A model generated the notes under the pieces. That model was given only the letters and a program-made list of their open reading frames with translations. It made no database searches and was not told the DNA's origin. Shown one piece after another: positions 43,641 through 51,681 of a DNA stretch of 64,000 nt (position 1 is its first letter; every line of letters begins with the position of its first letter). The DNA is taken from positions 1 to 64,000 of the forward strand of contig JANJUV010000015.1 of the NCBI GenBank assembly GCA_024710405.1. The letters are read 5' to 3'. Source of the stretch: Bacteroidales bacterium (lineage in GTDB: Bacteria; Bacteroidota; Bacteroidia; Bacteroidales; F082). Made by a program: the position numbers and the translations under genes.

Positions 43641-44780
43641 ATGAAAATTCCTTTCAACAAACCCTGGTTTGCAGGGCACGAAATACAACATATCGTTAAT
43701 GCTGCCTATTCCGGACATATATCCGGAAACGGGCCCTATACACGCAAGTGCCACAGTTTGTTTGAGGAGCGCTATGGGATAAAGAAGTGTTTTCTGACCA
43801 CTTCATGTACTGATGCATTTGAAATGGCATGTCTGCTCATCGGCTTCAAACCGGGTGATGAGGTGATTATGCCCAGTTTTACTTTTGTTTCCACGGCCAA
43901 TCCGTTTCTGCTTCGGGGCGCCTCCATCAGGTTTGCCGATTCCACTGCCGCTCACCCGAACATTGATGTGGATGCTATGGAAGCCCTGATTACGCCTGCA
44001 ACAAAAGCCATAGTAGTGGTGCATTATGCAGGAGTGGCCGTTGACATGGATGCGGTAATGCATCTGGCGGCAAAGCATGAACTTGTAGTCATTGAGGATG
44101 CCGCTCATGCCATAGAATCGACGTATAAAGGAAAACCGCTCGGAAGTATCGGGCATTTCGGCATGTTTTCGTTTCACGAAACCAAAAACATCAGTACCGG
44201 GGAAGGAGGAATGCTCGCCATAAACGATCCGAAATACATCCGCAGGGCTGAAATCATCTGGGAGAAAGGGACCGACAGGGCAGCATTTTTCCGTGGGGAA
44301 ACCGACAAATACGGTTGGGTAGATATCGGGTCTTCATTTCTGCCTTCAGATATAACAGCCGGAGTGCTATACGGGCAGATGCAGCAGGCAGATGAAATAC
44401 AAAAAAAGCGCATCGAGATCTGGAACCGCTACTATCACAACCTGAAACCGCTTGCCGATCAGGGTTTTTTTGAACTGCCCCGCATACCTGATTATGCTGT
44501 GAATAATGGCCACATGTTTTATCTGCTGATGCCTGATGAGCAGGGACGCAATGAGATGATAGACTATTTGAATGCCAACATGGTGCAGTCTGTTTTTCAT
44601 TATCTGCCGCTGCACAGAAGCAAGTTTTTTACCCCTTTGCATGATGGCAGGGCTTTACCGAACGCTGACAGATTTGCTGCAACACTGCTCAGGCTGCCTT
44701 TCTTTTATGAACTGCCGCTCACGATTGTGGATATGATCTGTGAGAGAATCGGAAGGTTTTGTGCTGCAAAAAATAGCTAG
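43641..44780 (+). CDS. dTDP-4-amino-4,6-dideoxygalactose transaminase-like (WecE/RffA family)
   Basis: 379 residues, a DegT/DnrJ/EryC1 PLP enzyme. The N-terminal IPFNKPWFAGHE and the loop ISGNGPYTRKCHS are typical of WecE/RffA. The PLP lysine is in SFHETKNISTGEGG near residue 182. It should aminate a dTDP-4-keto-6-deoxyhexose. Its substrate could be made by rfbB, 5.3 kb downstream. A TACTTTCG near-consensus promoter lies about 25 bases before the ATG. It converges with waaA. Confidence 0.86.
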   Translation: MKIPFNKPWFAGHEIQHIVNAAYSGHISGNGPYTRKCHSLFEERYGIKKCFLTTSCTDAFEMACLLIGFKPGDEVIMPSFTFVSTANPFLLRGASIRFADSTAAHPNIDVDAMEALITPATKAIVVVHYAGVAVDMDAVMHLAAKHELVVIEDAAHAIESTYKGKPLGSIGHFGMFSFHETKNISTGEGGMLAINDPKYIRRAEIIWEKGTDRAAFFRGETDKYGWVDIGSSFLPSDITAGVLYGQMQQADEIQKKRIEIWNRYYHNLKPLADQGFFELPRIPDYAVNNGHMFYLLMPDEQGRNEMIDYLNANMVQSVFHYLPLHRSKFFTPLHDGRALPNADRFAATLLRLPFFYELPLTIVDMICERIGRFCAAKNS

Positions 44781-44810
44781 AATCAGCTTTTTAACGAAGC
44801 AGGCCTAATG

Positions 44811-46046
44811 TCAGATAAACAGGTTGTTCCGTAAGTAGCCCATAATTTTTTCAGTGGCTCCTGTCTGAGCGGAAACATAATTTTTACAAACAGATGAGCA
44901 TGTTTTACGATACGTTTCATCGCGCATCAGTTTTTTCGCTGTATGAATCAATTCCGTCTCATTGTGCACCGCAAAAGCCCCTCCAAGCCTGATCAAATCA
45001 ACAGCTTCTGAAAATTTTTGGTATTTCGGTCCGAAAATAACCGGACATCCAAAAGTCACGGGTTCCTGTATGTTGTGGATGGATTGTCCAAAGCCGCCGC
45101 CGATATAAACAAAGGCGGCATATTGGTACAGTTGGGATAATATTCCTATGCTGTCAATTATCAGGACTTTGCATGGCTGTTCGGGATCGAAGCGGCTGTA
45201 GAACTGATGTTGTACAGGTATTGATCTGGACAATTCTGATAAATGTGCTGCACCAACATCATGCGGTGCAAGAATCATTGCCCAGTTTTCGGTGAGTTCG
45301 ATAAGCAGAGACGAGAGTAACTGCTCATCGGGCGGCCAGGTGCTTCCTGCGATGATGAGTTTTCGGTTTCCCTTAAACTGAACAATATCAGGAAAATGAC
45401 GGGCGGTCGTGGCCAGCTTCGCTACTCTGTCAAAACGTGTATCGCCTGTCTCAGTTGCCTGAGTGATGCCATTGTTGTGCAGCAGTTGTGTTGATTCTTT
45501 ATCCTGAACAAAAAAATGAGTTACCCTTCCAAGTTGCTTCCTGAACCAGAAACCGTAGAAACTGAAAAAGTGCTGAGATGGTCTGAACCGGGCCGAAATG
45601 AAGTACAAGGGTATTCCCTCGTCGTGCAGCACTTTTATATAGTTGAACCAAAATTCATATTTGATAAAAAAGGCTGCTTTTGGCCTGAACTGCTGAACAA
45701 AAGCACGTGCATGGGCAGGGGTGTCGGCAGGAAGGTAGGCTACACAATCGGCGTGTTCATAGTTTTTACGGACTTCAAAACCCGAAGGAGAGAAGAAAGT
45801 CAATAAAACCTGATATTCGGGATGTTGTTGTTTGACGGCTTCGATCAGCGGACGGCCTTGTTCAAATTCGCCCAGTGATGAAGCATGAAACCACAGCCAG
45901 TTATCCGATCTGTTTGCCGCCTGACGCAAATAGCCGGCCTGATTTTGTCGGCCCGAAACCCATTGTGCCGCCTTGGGATTGAACCTTGCCGACAACATAG
46001 CTCCCAGGCCATACAATCGGATGAACAGGTTATAAATCAGTCGCAT
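44811..46046 (-). CDS. waaA: 3-deoxy-D-manno-octulosonic acid transferase
   Basis: 411 residues. The family hallmarks are in order: WLWFHASSLGEFEQGRPL with the catalytic glutamate in the N-terminal Rossmann domain, FFIKYEFWFNYI, and GSTWPPDE at the start of the nucleotide-sugar domain. GGGFGQSIHNIQEPVTFGCPVIFGP completes the GT-B glycosyltransferase. It adds Kdo from CMP-Kdo to lipid IVA, an early LPS step. It lies 5 bases downstream of the outer-membrane barrel gene, so both are one transcript. Confidence 0.93.
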   Translation of the reverse strand: MRLIYNLFIRLYGLGAMLSARFNPKAAQWVSGRQNQAGYLRQAANRSDNWLWFHASSLGEFEQGRPLIEAVKQQHPEYQVLLTFFSPSGFEVRKNYEHADCVAYLPADTPAHARAFVQQFRPKAAFFIKYEFWFNYIKVLHDEGIPLYFISARFRPSQHFFSFYGFWFRKQLGRVTHFFVQDKESTQLLHNNGITQATETGDTRFDRVAKLATTARHFPDIVQFKGNRKLIIAGSTWPPDEQLLSSLLIELTENWAMILAPHDVGAAHLSELSRSIPVQHQFYSRFDPEQPCKVLIIDSIGILSQLYQYAAFVYIGGGFGQSIHNIQEPVTFGCPVIFGPKYQKFSEAVDLIRLGGAFAVHNETELIHTAKKLMRDETYRKTCSSVCKNYVSAQTGATEKIMGYLRNNLFI

Positions 46047-46051
46047 GAATA

Positions 46052-46810
46052 TCAGTAATAATAAAATTTCTGCGGACTTCGCTGATAGGTGGGTATATAC
46101 CAGTTCAGTCTGATGCCGAAATACGTATCGCTGTAGCGGTTGTTATCCTTTGCCCTGATGCTGAAATCATAGTCGCGAAGGCTTTTCGTCCGGGCATGTA
46201 CGACTTCGAACGCAGCACTGAAATTGAGGATTCTTGAATTGCTCATAATCATGTACCCTGCCTCGGCACCCAATGCTAAACCACCGCGGAGTTTATCGTA
46301 ACCTTTTGCGTAATCACCCTGAAGCTGAGGGGCAGACCCAAACTGTGTTTCAATGCGGATGTGGTGGGCGAGATAACCGATGCTGGCCATCACGATAAAG
46401 CCAGAGTTGGGATTGGGTCCAAAGGCCGGAAAAAGTTTTCCGGTGGTATATCTGAGGTGAAACCCACGTTCGAACAGAGCCAGACTGGTATTTAGGCCGT
46501 CGCCGTCAATAACCTCACCTTCACTCGTGCTGATCATTGACAACAGTTCGGCCCTGTTCTTCACCTGATCACCGAAAAGGTAACTGCCGGCTATGCCATT
46601 GATCCAGTTTTTGTCCGACTTATACATAATGCCGCCGCCAATTGTAGAATTAACGCCAAAATATTGAGTCAAATCTCCGGATGGAAACTGTAAAGAATAG
46701 GCAGCATGAAACATAAATGTGGACACGGTGCTGTCCGAAATGCTCCGCTGAGCCTGAAGTTGCTGCACAAAAGCTACAATAAACAGAAGCAGAAACCTTT
46801 TAACTGACAT
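46052..46810 (-). CDS. outer-membrane beta-barrel protein
   Basis: 252 residues, signal peptide MSVKRFLLLFIVAFVQQLQAQ. The mature part alternates amphipathic strands with turns (SGDLTQYFGVNSTIGGGIMYKSD, FGIRLNWYIPTYQRSP). It ends with aromatic residues (KFYYY), as expected for a barrel. Its place just upstream of waaA suggests a role in the LPS or outer-membrane layer. No specific family is recognised. Confidence 0.72.
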   Translation of the reverse strand: MSVKRFLLLFIVAFVQQLQAQRSISDSTVSTFMFHAAYSLQFPSGDLTQYFGVNSTIGGGIMYKSDKNWINGIAGSYLFGDQVKNRAELLSMISTSEGEVIDGDGLNTSLALFERGFHLRYTTGKLFPAFGPNPNSGFIVMASIGYLAHHIRIETQFGSAPQLQGDYAKGYDKLRGGLALGAEAGYMIMSNSRILNFSAAFEVVHARTKSLRDYDFSIRAKDNNRYSDTYFGIRLNWYIPTYQRSPQKFYYY

Positions 46811-46907
46811 AGCGGTTCGTTTGCTGCAAAGGTAAACAGTCTGCCAATATACCTGTAGTTATATTCTGAAAATTCAGATGAAGCCAGCGCTTATTTGATT
46901 GTAGAAT

Positions 46908-46939
46908 TTGATATTGTGAAATTATTATCAATACTTTTG
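46908..46939 (+). promoter_or_regulatory. promoter of the second sugar aminotransferase gene
   Basis: TTG at 46908-46910, a 21-base spacer, then TACTTTTG at 46932-46939, 23 bases before the ATG. Confidence 0.75.
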
Positions 46940-46962
46940 CGGCAAATTTTATAAATCCATTA

Positions 46963-48099
46963 ATGATGAAGCAAGTCCCCATGGTTGACCTCGTCGGCCA
47001 ATACAAAAAGATTAAACCCGAAGTTGACAGCGCGATTTCCGAGATTCTTTCCAATGCCAGTTTTATCAACGGACCGGCTGTGAAGCAGTTTCAGACAAGT
47101 CTCGAGAAATATCTTGGCATCAAACATGTGATTCCTTGTGCCAACGGTACTGATGCGCTTCAGGTAGCCATGATGGCGCTGAACCTTCAGCCGGGCGACG
47201 AAGTCATAACAACATCTTTCACTTTCATTGCAACGGCCGAAGTGATTGCTTTGCTCAGGCTCACTCCGGTACTGGTGGATGTTGATCCCGAGACCTTCAA
47301 TATCGATCCGGAGGCCATTGAAAGAGCCATTACGCCGCGGACAAAAGCAATTGTGCCAGTGCATCTTTTTGGTCAGAGTGCCGACATGGATGCCATTATG
47401 GAAATAGCCGGCAAACACAATCTTTTTGTTATTGAGGACAATGCCCAGGCCATTGGTGCTGATTACACCTCAAAGGACGGAAGTGTGCGCAAAGCAGGAA
47501 CTATTGGCCATATCGGCTGCACGAGCTTTTTCCCCTCGAAAAACCTGGGTTGTTATGGTGACGGCGGGGCGATATTCACCAACGATGACGAGCTCGCTGC
47601 CCAGTTAAGGGTAGTAGTCAACCACGGAATGGCGGTTAGGTATTATCACGACTATGTAGGTGTGAATTCAAGACTCGACAGCATTCAGGCTGCTATACTT
47701 GATATAAAACTCAGACACCTGGATGAGTATGCTGAAGCACGCAGATATGCTGCCAATTTCTACAATAGGGAGTTTGCCAAAAGCGACAAACTGAAAACGC
47801 CTGTTACGGCTCCGTTCACCACACATGTATTCCACCAATATACTCTGGTAACGCACTGCATCAACCGGCAGAAACTCATGGATCACCTCCAGTCGAAAGG
47901 CATCTCGAGTGCCATATATTATCCGGTGCCGCTGCACCTGCAAAAGGCCTACATCGATCCCCGCTATAAAAGAGGCGATTTTCCGGTTACGGAAAACCTC
48001 AGTAAGACAGTTATTTCGCTGCCCATCCACACCGAGTTTGACGATGAAACCCTTGAATACGTAGCTTCCTCGGTGCTTGAATTTGTGCAGAATCAATAA
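46963..48099 (+). CDS. DegT/DnrJ/EryC1 sugar aminotransferase (WbpE-like)
   Basis: 378 residues. MVDLVGQYKKIKPEVD, the PLP lysine in CTSFFPSKNLGCYGDGG near residue 187, and the C-terminal YYPVPLHLQ fit the UDP-3-keto-hexuronate or UDP-4-keto sugar aminotransferases such as WbpE. With the acetyltransferase gene 190 bases downstream it may form two consecutive steps toward a di-N-acetylated uronic acid. The dehydrogenase and epimerase that would complete that path are not in the window. A terminator follows at 48160-48193. Confidence 0.84.
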   Translation: MMKQVPMVDLVGQYKKIKPEVDSAISEILSNASFINGPAVKQFQTSLEKYLGIKHVIPCANGTDALQVAMMALNLQPGDEVITTSFTFIATAEVIALLRLTPVLVDVDPETFNIDPEAIERAITPRTKAIVPVHLFGQSADMDAIMEIAGKHNLFVIEDNAQAIGADYTSKDGSVRKAGTIGHIGCTSFFPSKNLGCYGDGGAIFTNDDELAAQLRVVVNHGMAVRYYHDYVGVNSRLDSIQAAILDIKLRHLDEYAEARRYAANFYNREFAKSDKLKTPVTAPFTTHVFHQYTLVTHCINRQKLMDHLQSKGISSAIYYPVPLHLQKAYIDPRYKRGDFPVTENLSKTVISLPIHTEFDDETLEYVASSVLEFVQNQ

Positions 48100-48159
48100 T
48101 CAGCCTTGGGAATTTATCCGGAAAGTCAAATGTTTTTCGGATATAATATATTGATAATC

Positions 48160-48193
48160 AACCCGGATATGACCTTATGCCGGGTTTTTTTTG
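48160..48193 (+). terminator. intrinsic terminator after the WbpE-like gene
   Basis: AACCCGG (48160-48166) pairs with CCGGGTT (48180-48186) and is followed by a long T run. Confidence 0.8.
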
Positions 48194-48288
48194 TGTATTT
48201 TCAAAATGATTTTCAGCATATAAAAACCTGCTGACGAATAAATCAGTATTTTGCAGCCTGAATAGTGAACCGGAATAATATAAAAATA

Positions 48289-48873
48289 ATGAGCGAGGAC
48301 ATAAATTATTTTGCGCACGAAACCGCTGTTGTTGACGAAGGCTGTCAGATCGGCGAAGGAACGAAAATCTGGCATTTCAGCCATATTATGAGCAACTGTA
48401 TTATTGGCGAACGCTGCAACATCGGACAAAATGTGGTAGTTTCGCCAGGTGTGGTGCTGGGTAAGAATTGTAAGGTTCAGAATAATGTGAGCATCTACAC
48501 AGGTGTTATTTGTGAAGACGATGTTTTTCTTGGACCGTCAATGGTGTTTACCAATGTGATCAATCCACGGAGCGGCGTGAACCGAAGGGGTGAATATATG
48601 CGCACTGTTGTGAGGAAAGGCGCCAGCATCGGAGCCAATGCTACAATTGTCTGCGGACACGACATTGGCGAATTTGCATTCATCGGAGCCGGTGCGGTGG
48701 TCACTAAGGAAGTACCGGCTTATGCACTTGTGGTCGGAAACCCGGCCCGACAAACAGGCTGGATGAGTGAATTCGGTCACAGACTGCGTTTTGGCGATGA
48801 CAACAAAGCCATGTGCCCTGAAAGTGGCGAAACATATATCCTCGAAAACAACAGGGTTAGGAAACTGGTTTAA
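48289..48873 (+). CDS. left-handed-beta-helix sugar N-acetyltransferase (WbpD/WlbB-like)
   Basis: 194 residues from the ATG at 48289; a GTG at 48265 is possible but adds only 8 residues without character. Hexapeptide repeats ([53 protein letters not shown]) run through most of it. It resembles the acetyltransferase that modifies UDP-3-amino-GlcNAcA. The substrate was probably produced by the WbpE-like enzyme upstream. The terminator between the two genes suggests separate transcripts. Confidence 0.84.
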   Translation: MSEDINYFAHETAVVDEGCQIGEGTKIWHFSHIMSNCIIGERCNIGQNVVVSPGVVLGKNCKVQNNVSIYTGVICEDDVFLGPSMVFTNVINPRSGVNRRGEYMRTVVRKGASIGANATIVCGHDIGEFAFIGAGAVVTKEVPAYALVVGNPARQTGWMSEFGHRLRFGDDNKAMCPESGETYILENNRVRKLV

Positions 48874-49022
48874 TTACTCATGGAAACAGCTACTTATTGG
48901 TTCTGTTTCCATTGAACAGATTATTTCTGAGATAGTTTTGTGTCAGGGAAACGACTTTTTATTCATTTGAAAATAAAAGAAAGCATATTTTGGAAATTTG
49001 TATGTTTTACTACTTAATTCCC

Positions 49023-49030
49023 TATTTTTG
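49023..49030 (+). promoter_or_regulatory. -7 element of galE
   Basis: TATTTTTG, perfect TAnnTTTG; TTG at 48998-49000 is 22 bases upstream, slightly longer than usual. The ATG follows 18 bases later. Confidence 0.6.
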
Positions 49031-49047
49031 AACATCAAAACAGCATT

Positions 49048-50067
49048 ATGAAAATACTGGTCACAGGTGGTACCGGCTACATTGGCTCACACACCGTTGT
49101 TGAATTGCAGCAACAAGGATTCACCACAGTTATCGTTGATAATCTTTCTAACTCACAAGCAGGCGTAATTGATTCCATTGAAGCCATCACCGGCATCAGG
49201 CCGGTGTTTGAACAATTCGATCTGGTTGACCGTGAGCGCACTGCAGATTTTTTTAGCCGTCATGCCGACCTGAAGGGTATCATTCATTTTGCTGCCTACA
49301 AAGCCGTTGGCGAATCGGTCGAAAAGCCTCTGATGTATTACCGCAACAATCTGGTATCGTTGATGAACATACTTGAAGGCATGATGCTGAACAACATTCC
49401 CAACCTTGTGTTTTCGAGTTCCTGCACGGTGTATGGTCAACCCGATGAGTTGCCTGTTTCGGAACTGGCCCCTATAAAGAAGGCCGAATCACCATATGGC
49501 AACACAAAACAGATTTCCGAAGAAGTTATTTCCGACACCATTCGTTCATCAAAGCTGAATGCCATCGCATTGAGGTATTTCAATCCTATTGGTGCACACG
49601 ACTCAGCTCTGATCGGCGAGTTGCCACTTGGCGTACCAAATAACCTGGTGCCTTTTATCACACAGACCGCCATCGGACTCAGGCAGCAACTGAGTGTTTT
49701 TGGCGATGATTATAACACGCCCGACGGTACTGCGATCAGGGATTATATCCATGTGGTTGATCTCGCACAGGCGCATGTTGTTGCCATAAAGCGTATGATC
49801 GGACAGCAAATGAAGAAACCCTTCGAGGTATTCAACCTGGGTACCGGTAACGGATACTCGGTGTTGGAGGTTATCCGTTCGTTCGAAAGGGTTTCGGGCG
49901 AGAAACTCAATTACCGCATCGTTGGTCGCAGAGCTGGGGATGTGGAACAGGTTTGGGCCAACCCGGCTTTTTCAAACAATGAACTGGGATGGAAAGCCTT
50001 AAAATCACTCGATGAAATGACAGCATCGGCCTGGAAATGGGAAAAGGCTTACAGGAGCCGTCAATGA
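49048..50067 (+). CDS. galE: UDP-glucose 4-epimerase
   Basis: 339 residues. The extended SDR fold shows the NAD motif GGTGYIGSH (7-15), the catalytic SSSCTVYG and YGNTK (Tyr-x3-Lys), and the C-terminal binding pocket. It interconverts UDP-glucose and UDP-galactose. It supplies UDP-galactose for surface sugars, fitting its place beside the sugar aminotransferases and rfbB. rfbB starts 59 bases downstream on the same strand and is probably co-transcribed. Confidence 0.93.
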   Translation: MKILVTGGTGYIGSHTVVELQQQGFTTVIVDNLSNSQAGVIDSIEAITGIRPVFEQFDLVDRERTADFFSRHADLKGIIHFAAYKAVGESVEKPLMYYRNNLVSLMNILEGMMLNNIPNLVFSSSCTVYGQPDELPVSELAPIKKAESPYGNTKQISEEVISDTIRSSKLNAIALRYFNPIGAHDSALIGELPLGVPNNLVPFITQTAIGLRQQLSVFGDDYNTPDGTAIRDYIHVVDLAQAHVVAIKRMIGQQMKKPFEVFNLGTGNGYSVLEVIRSFERVSGEKLNYRIVGRRAGDVEQVWANPAFSNNELGWKALKSLDEMTASAWKWEKAYRSRQ

Positions 50068-50126
50068 GCATAAATAGCGTTCATGGAATTGTTGCAAACC
50101 AAGATATCCAGTTAAAACACAAAATT

Positions 50127-51179
50127 ATGAGAAGAATTTTAATCACAGGAGGCGCAGGATTTATAGGCTCGCATGTTGTTCGGCTTTTTGTAAACAAGTA
50201 TCCGCAACACGATATCTATAACCTCGATAAACTAACCTACGCCGGAAACCTGGCCAACCTCAGAGATGTTGAAAACCTGCCCAATTATCATTTTCTGAAA
50301 GCCGACATTGTTGATGGAGAACATATCATGGAACTGTTCAAAAAATACCAGTTCGACAGTGTTATTCACCTTGCTGCCGAGTCGCATGTGGATCGTTCCA
50401 TTGCCAACCCCATGGAGTTTATCATGACCAATATTGTTGGAACTGTAAACTTGCTGAATGCTGCCCGTCATTATTGGCAGAATGATTTTGAAGGCAAGAG
50501 GTTTTATCATATTTCAACTGATGAAGTGTATGGCTCACTGGGCGATACAGGCATGTTTACCGAAACAACTCCCTACGACCCGCACAGCCCCTATTCGGCT
50601 TCAAAAGCAAGCAGCGATCACCTTGTTCGGGCTTATCACGACACATTCAACCTGCCCGTGGTAATTTCGAATTGCTCGAACAACTATGGTCCGAATCAAT
50701 TCCCCGAAAAACTGATACCTTTATTCATCAATAATATACGTCATAAAAAACCACTGCCGGTATATGGAAAAGGCGAAAACGTCCGCGACTGGCTCTATGT
50801 GGTGGATCATGCACGTGCCATTGATGTGATATTCCACAAAGGCCACGACGGCGAAACATACAACATAGGTGGTCACAACGAATGGAAAAATATTGACCTG
50901 ATAAAACTCATGTGTGCTGTTATGGATGAAAAACTGGGAAATGCCGCGGGAACATCCGAAAGTCTGATTACATATGTGAAAGACAGGGCCGGACACGACC
51001 TCAGATATGCCATCGATTCCTCAAAACTGCAACGCGAACTCGGTTGGGTTCCTTCACTTCAATTTGAAGAGGGAATCAGACTCACCGTTGATTGGTACCT
51101 GAACAATCAAGACTGGCTCGATGAAGTTACTTCCGGGACATATCAGCAGTATTACGACCGAATGTACAAAAACAGATAA
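50127..51179 (+). CDS. rfbB: dTDP-glucose 4,6-dehydratase
   Basis: 350 residues from the ATG at 50127 (MRRILITGGAGFIGSH); a longer frame beginning 90 bases earlier has no conserved start. It has the NAD motif GGAGFIGS, DEVYGS, the Tyr-x3-Lys pair in YSASKASSDH, and NNYGPNQFPEKLIP. It makes dTDP-4-keto-6-deoxyglucose, the substrate of WecE-type aminotransferases such as the one at 43641. No rfbA, rfbC or rfbD is in the window. Confidence 0.94.
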   Translation: MRRILITGGAGFIGSHVVRLFVNKYPQHDIYNLDKLTYAGNLANLRDVENLPNYHFLKADIVDGEHIMELFKKYQFDSVIHLAAESHVDRSIANPMEFIMTNIVGTVNLLNAARHYWQNDFEGKRFYHISTDEVYGSLGDTGMFTETTPYDPHSPYSASKASSDHLVRAYHDTFNLPVVISNCSNNYGPNQFPEKLIPLFINNIRHKKPLPVYGKGENVRDWLYVVDHARAIDVIFHKGHDGETYNIGGHNEWKNIDLIKLMCAVMDEKLGNAAGTSESLITYVKDRAGHDLRYAIDSSKLQRELGWVPSLQFEEGIRLTVDWYLNNQDWLDEVTSGTYQQYYDRMYKNR

Positions 51180-51327
51180 GACGTAAAGACGGATAATCAG
51201 ATTGATTGTCAATACAATAACGTTGCAGATCAATCTCTTGTACTTTTTTGCTTGCAGACTTGCACAATTCAAAAAAATGATCGTACTTTGCACTCCCTTT
51301 TTAACAGGGCTTTAAAAACTTATTATC

Positions 51328-51570
51328 ATGTCGAAGATTTGCCAGATCACAGGAAAAAAGGTAATTACAGGGAACAATGTTTCGCACTCGAACCGCAAAA
51401 CCCGCAGGACGTTTGAGCCTAACCTTCAGGTAAAACGTTTTTTCGTTCCGGAAATGGATCAGTGGATCACCCTTAAGGTATCTGCAGCAGGCCTGCGCAC
51501 TATTAACAAGGTAGGTATATACAATGCCATCCAAAAGGCTGCTGATCAGGGTTTTCTCTTTAAGAGCTAA
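51328..51570 (+). CDS. rpmB: 50S ribosomal protein L28
   Basis: 80 residues, the normal size. [34 protein letters not shown] and the C-terminal ISNKG-like [11 protein letters not shown] are L28 marks. It is a single gene here; the L33 gene that often follows is absent. A TACTTTG near-consensus element lies about 40 bases before the start. A terminator follows at 51594. Confidence 0.95.
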   Translation: MSKICQITGKKVITGNNVSHSNRKTRRTFEPNLQVKRFFVPEMDQWITLKVSAAGLRTINKVGIYNAIQKAADQGFLFKS

Positions 51571-51593
51571 AAAATATTTGTAAGAAATACCGG

Positions 51594-51624
51594 AAAGCTG
51601 CTGTTGACCACAGCGGCTTTTTTT
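51594..51624 (+). terminator. intrinsic terminator after rpmB
   Basis: An 11-bp stem AAAGCTGCTGT (51594-51604) with ACAGCGGCTTT (51610-51620), containing one T.G pair, a 5-base loop and a T run. Confidence 0.82.
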
Positions 51625-51681
51625 GTTGCTTTGCCTTTATAATATGATAAAATAAAACACATTCCTTCGAGTTATTGACAT

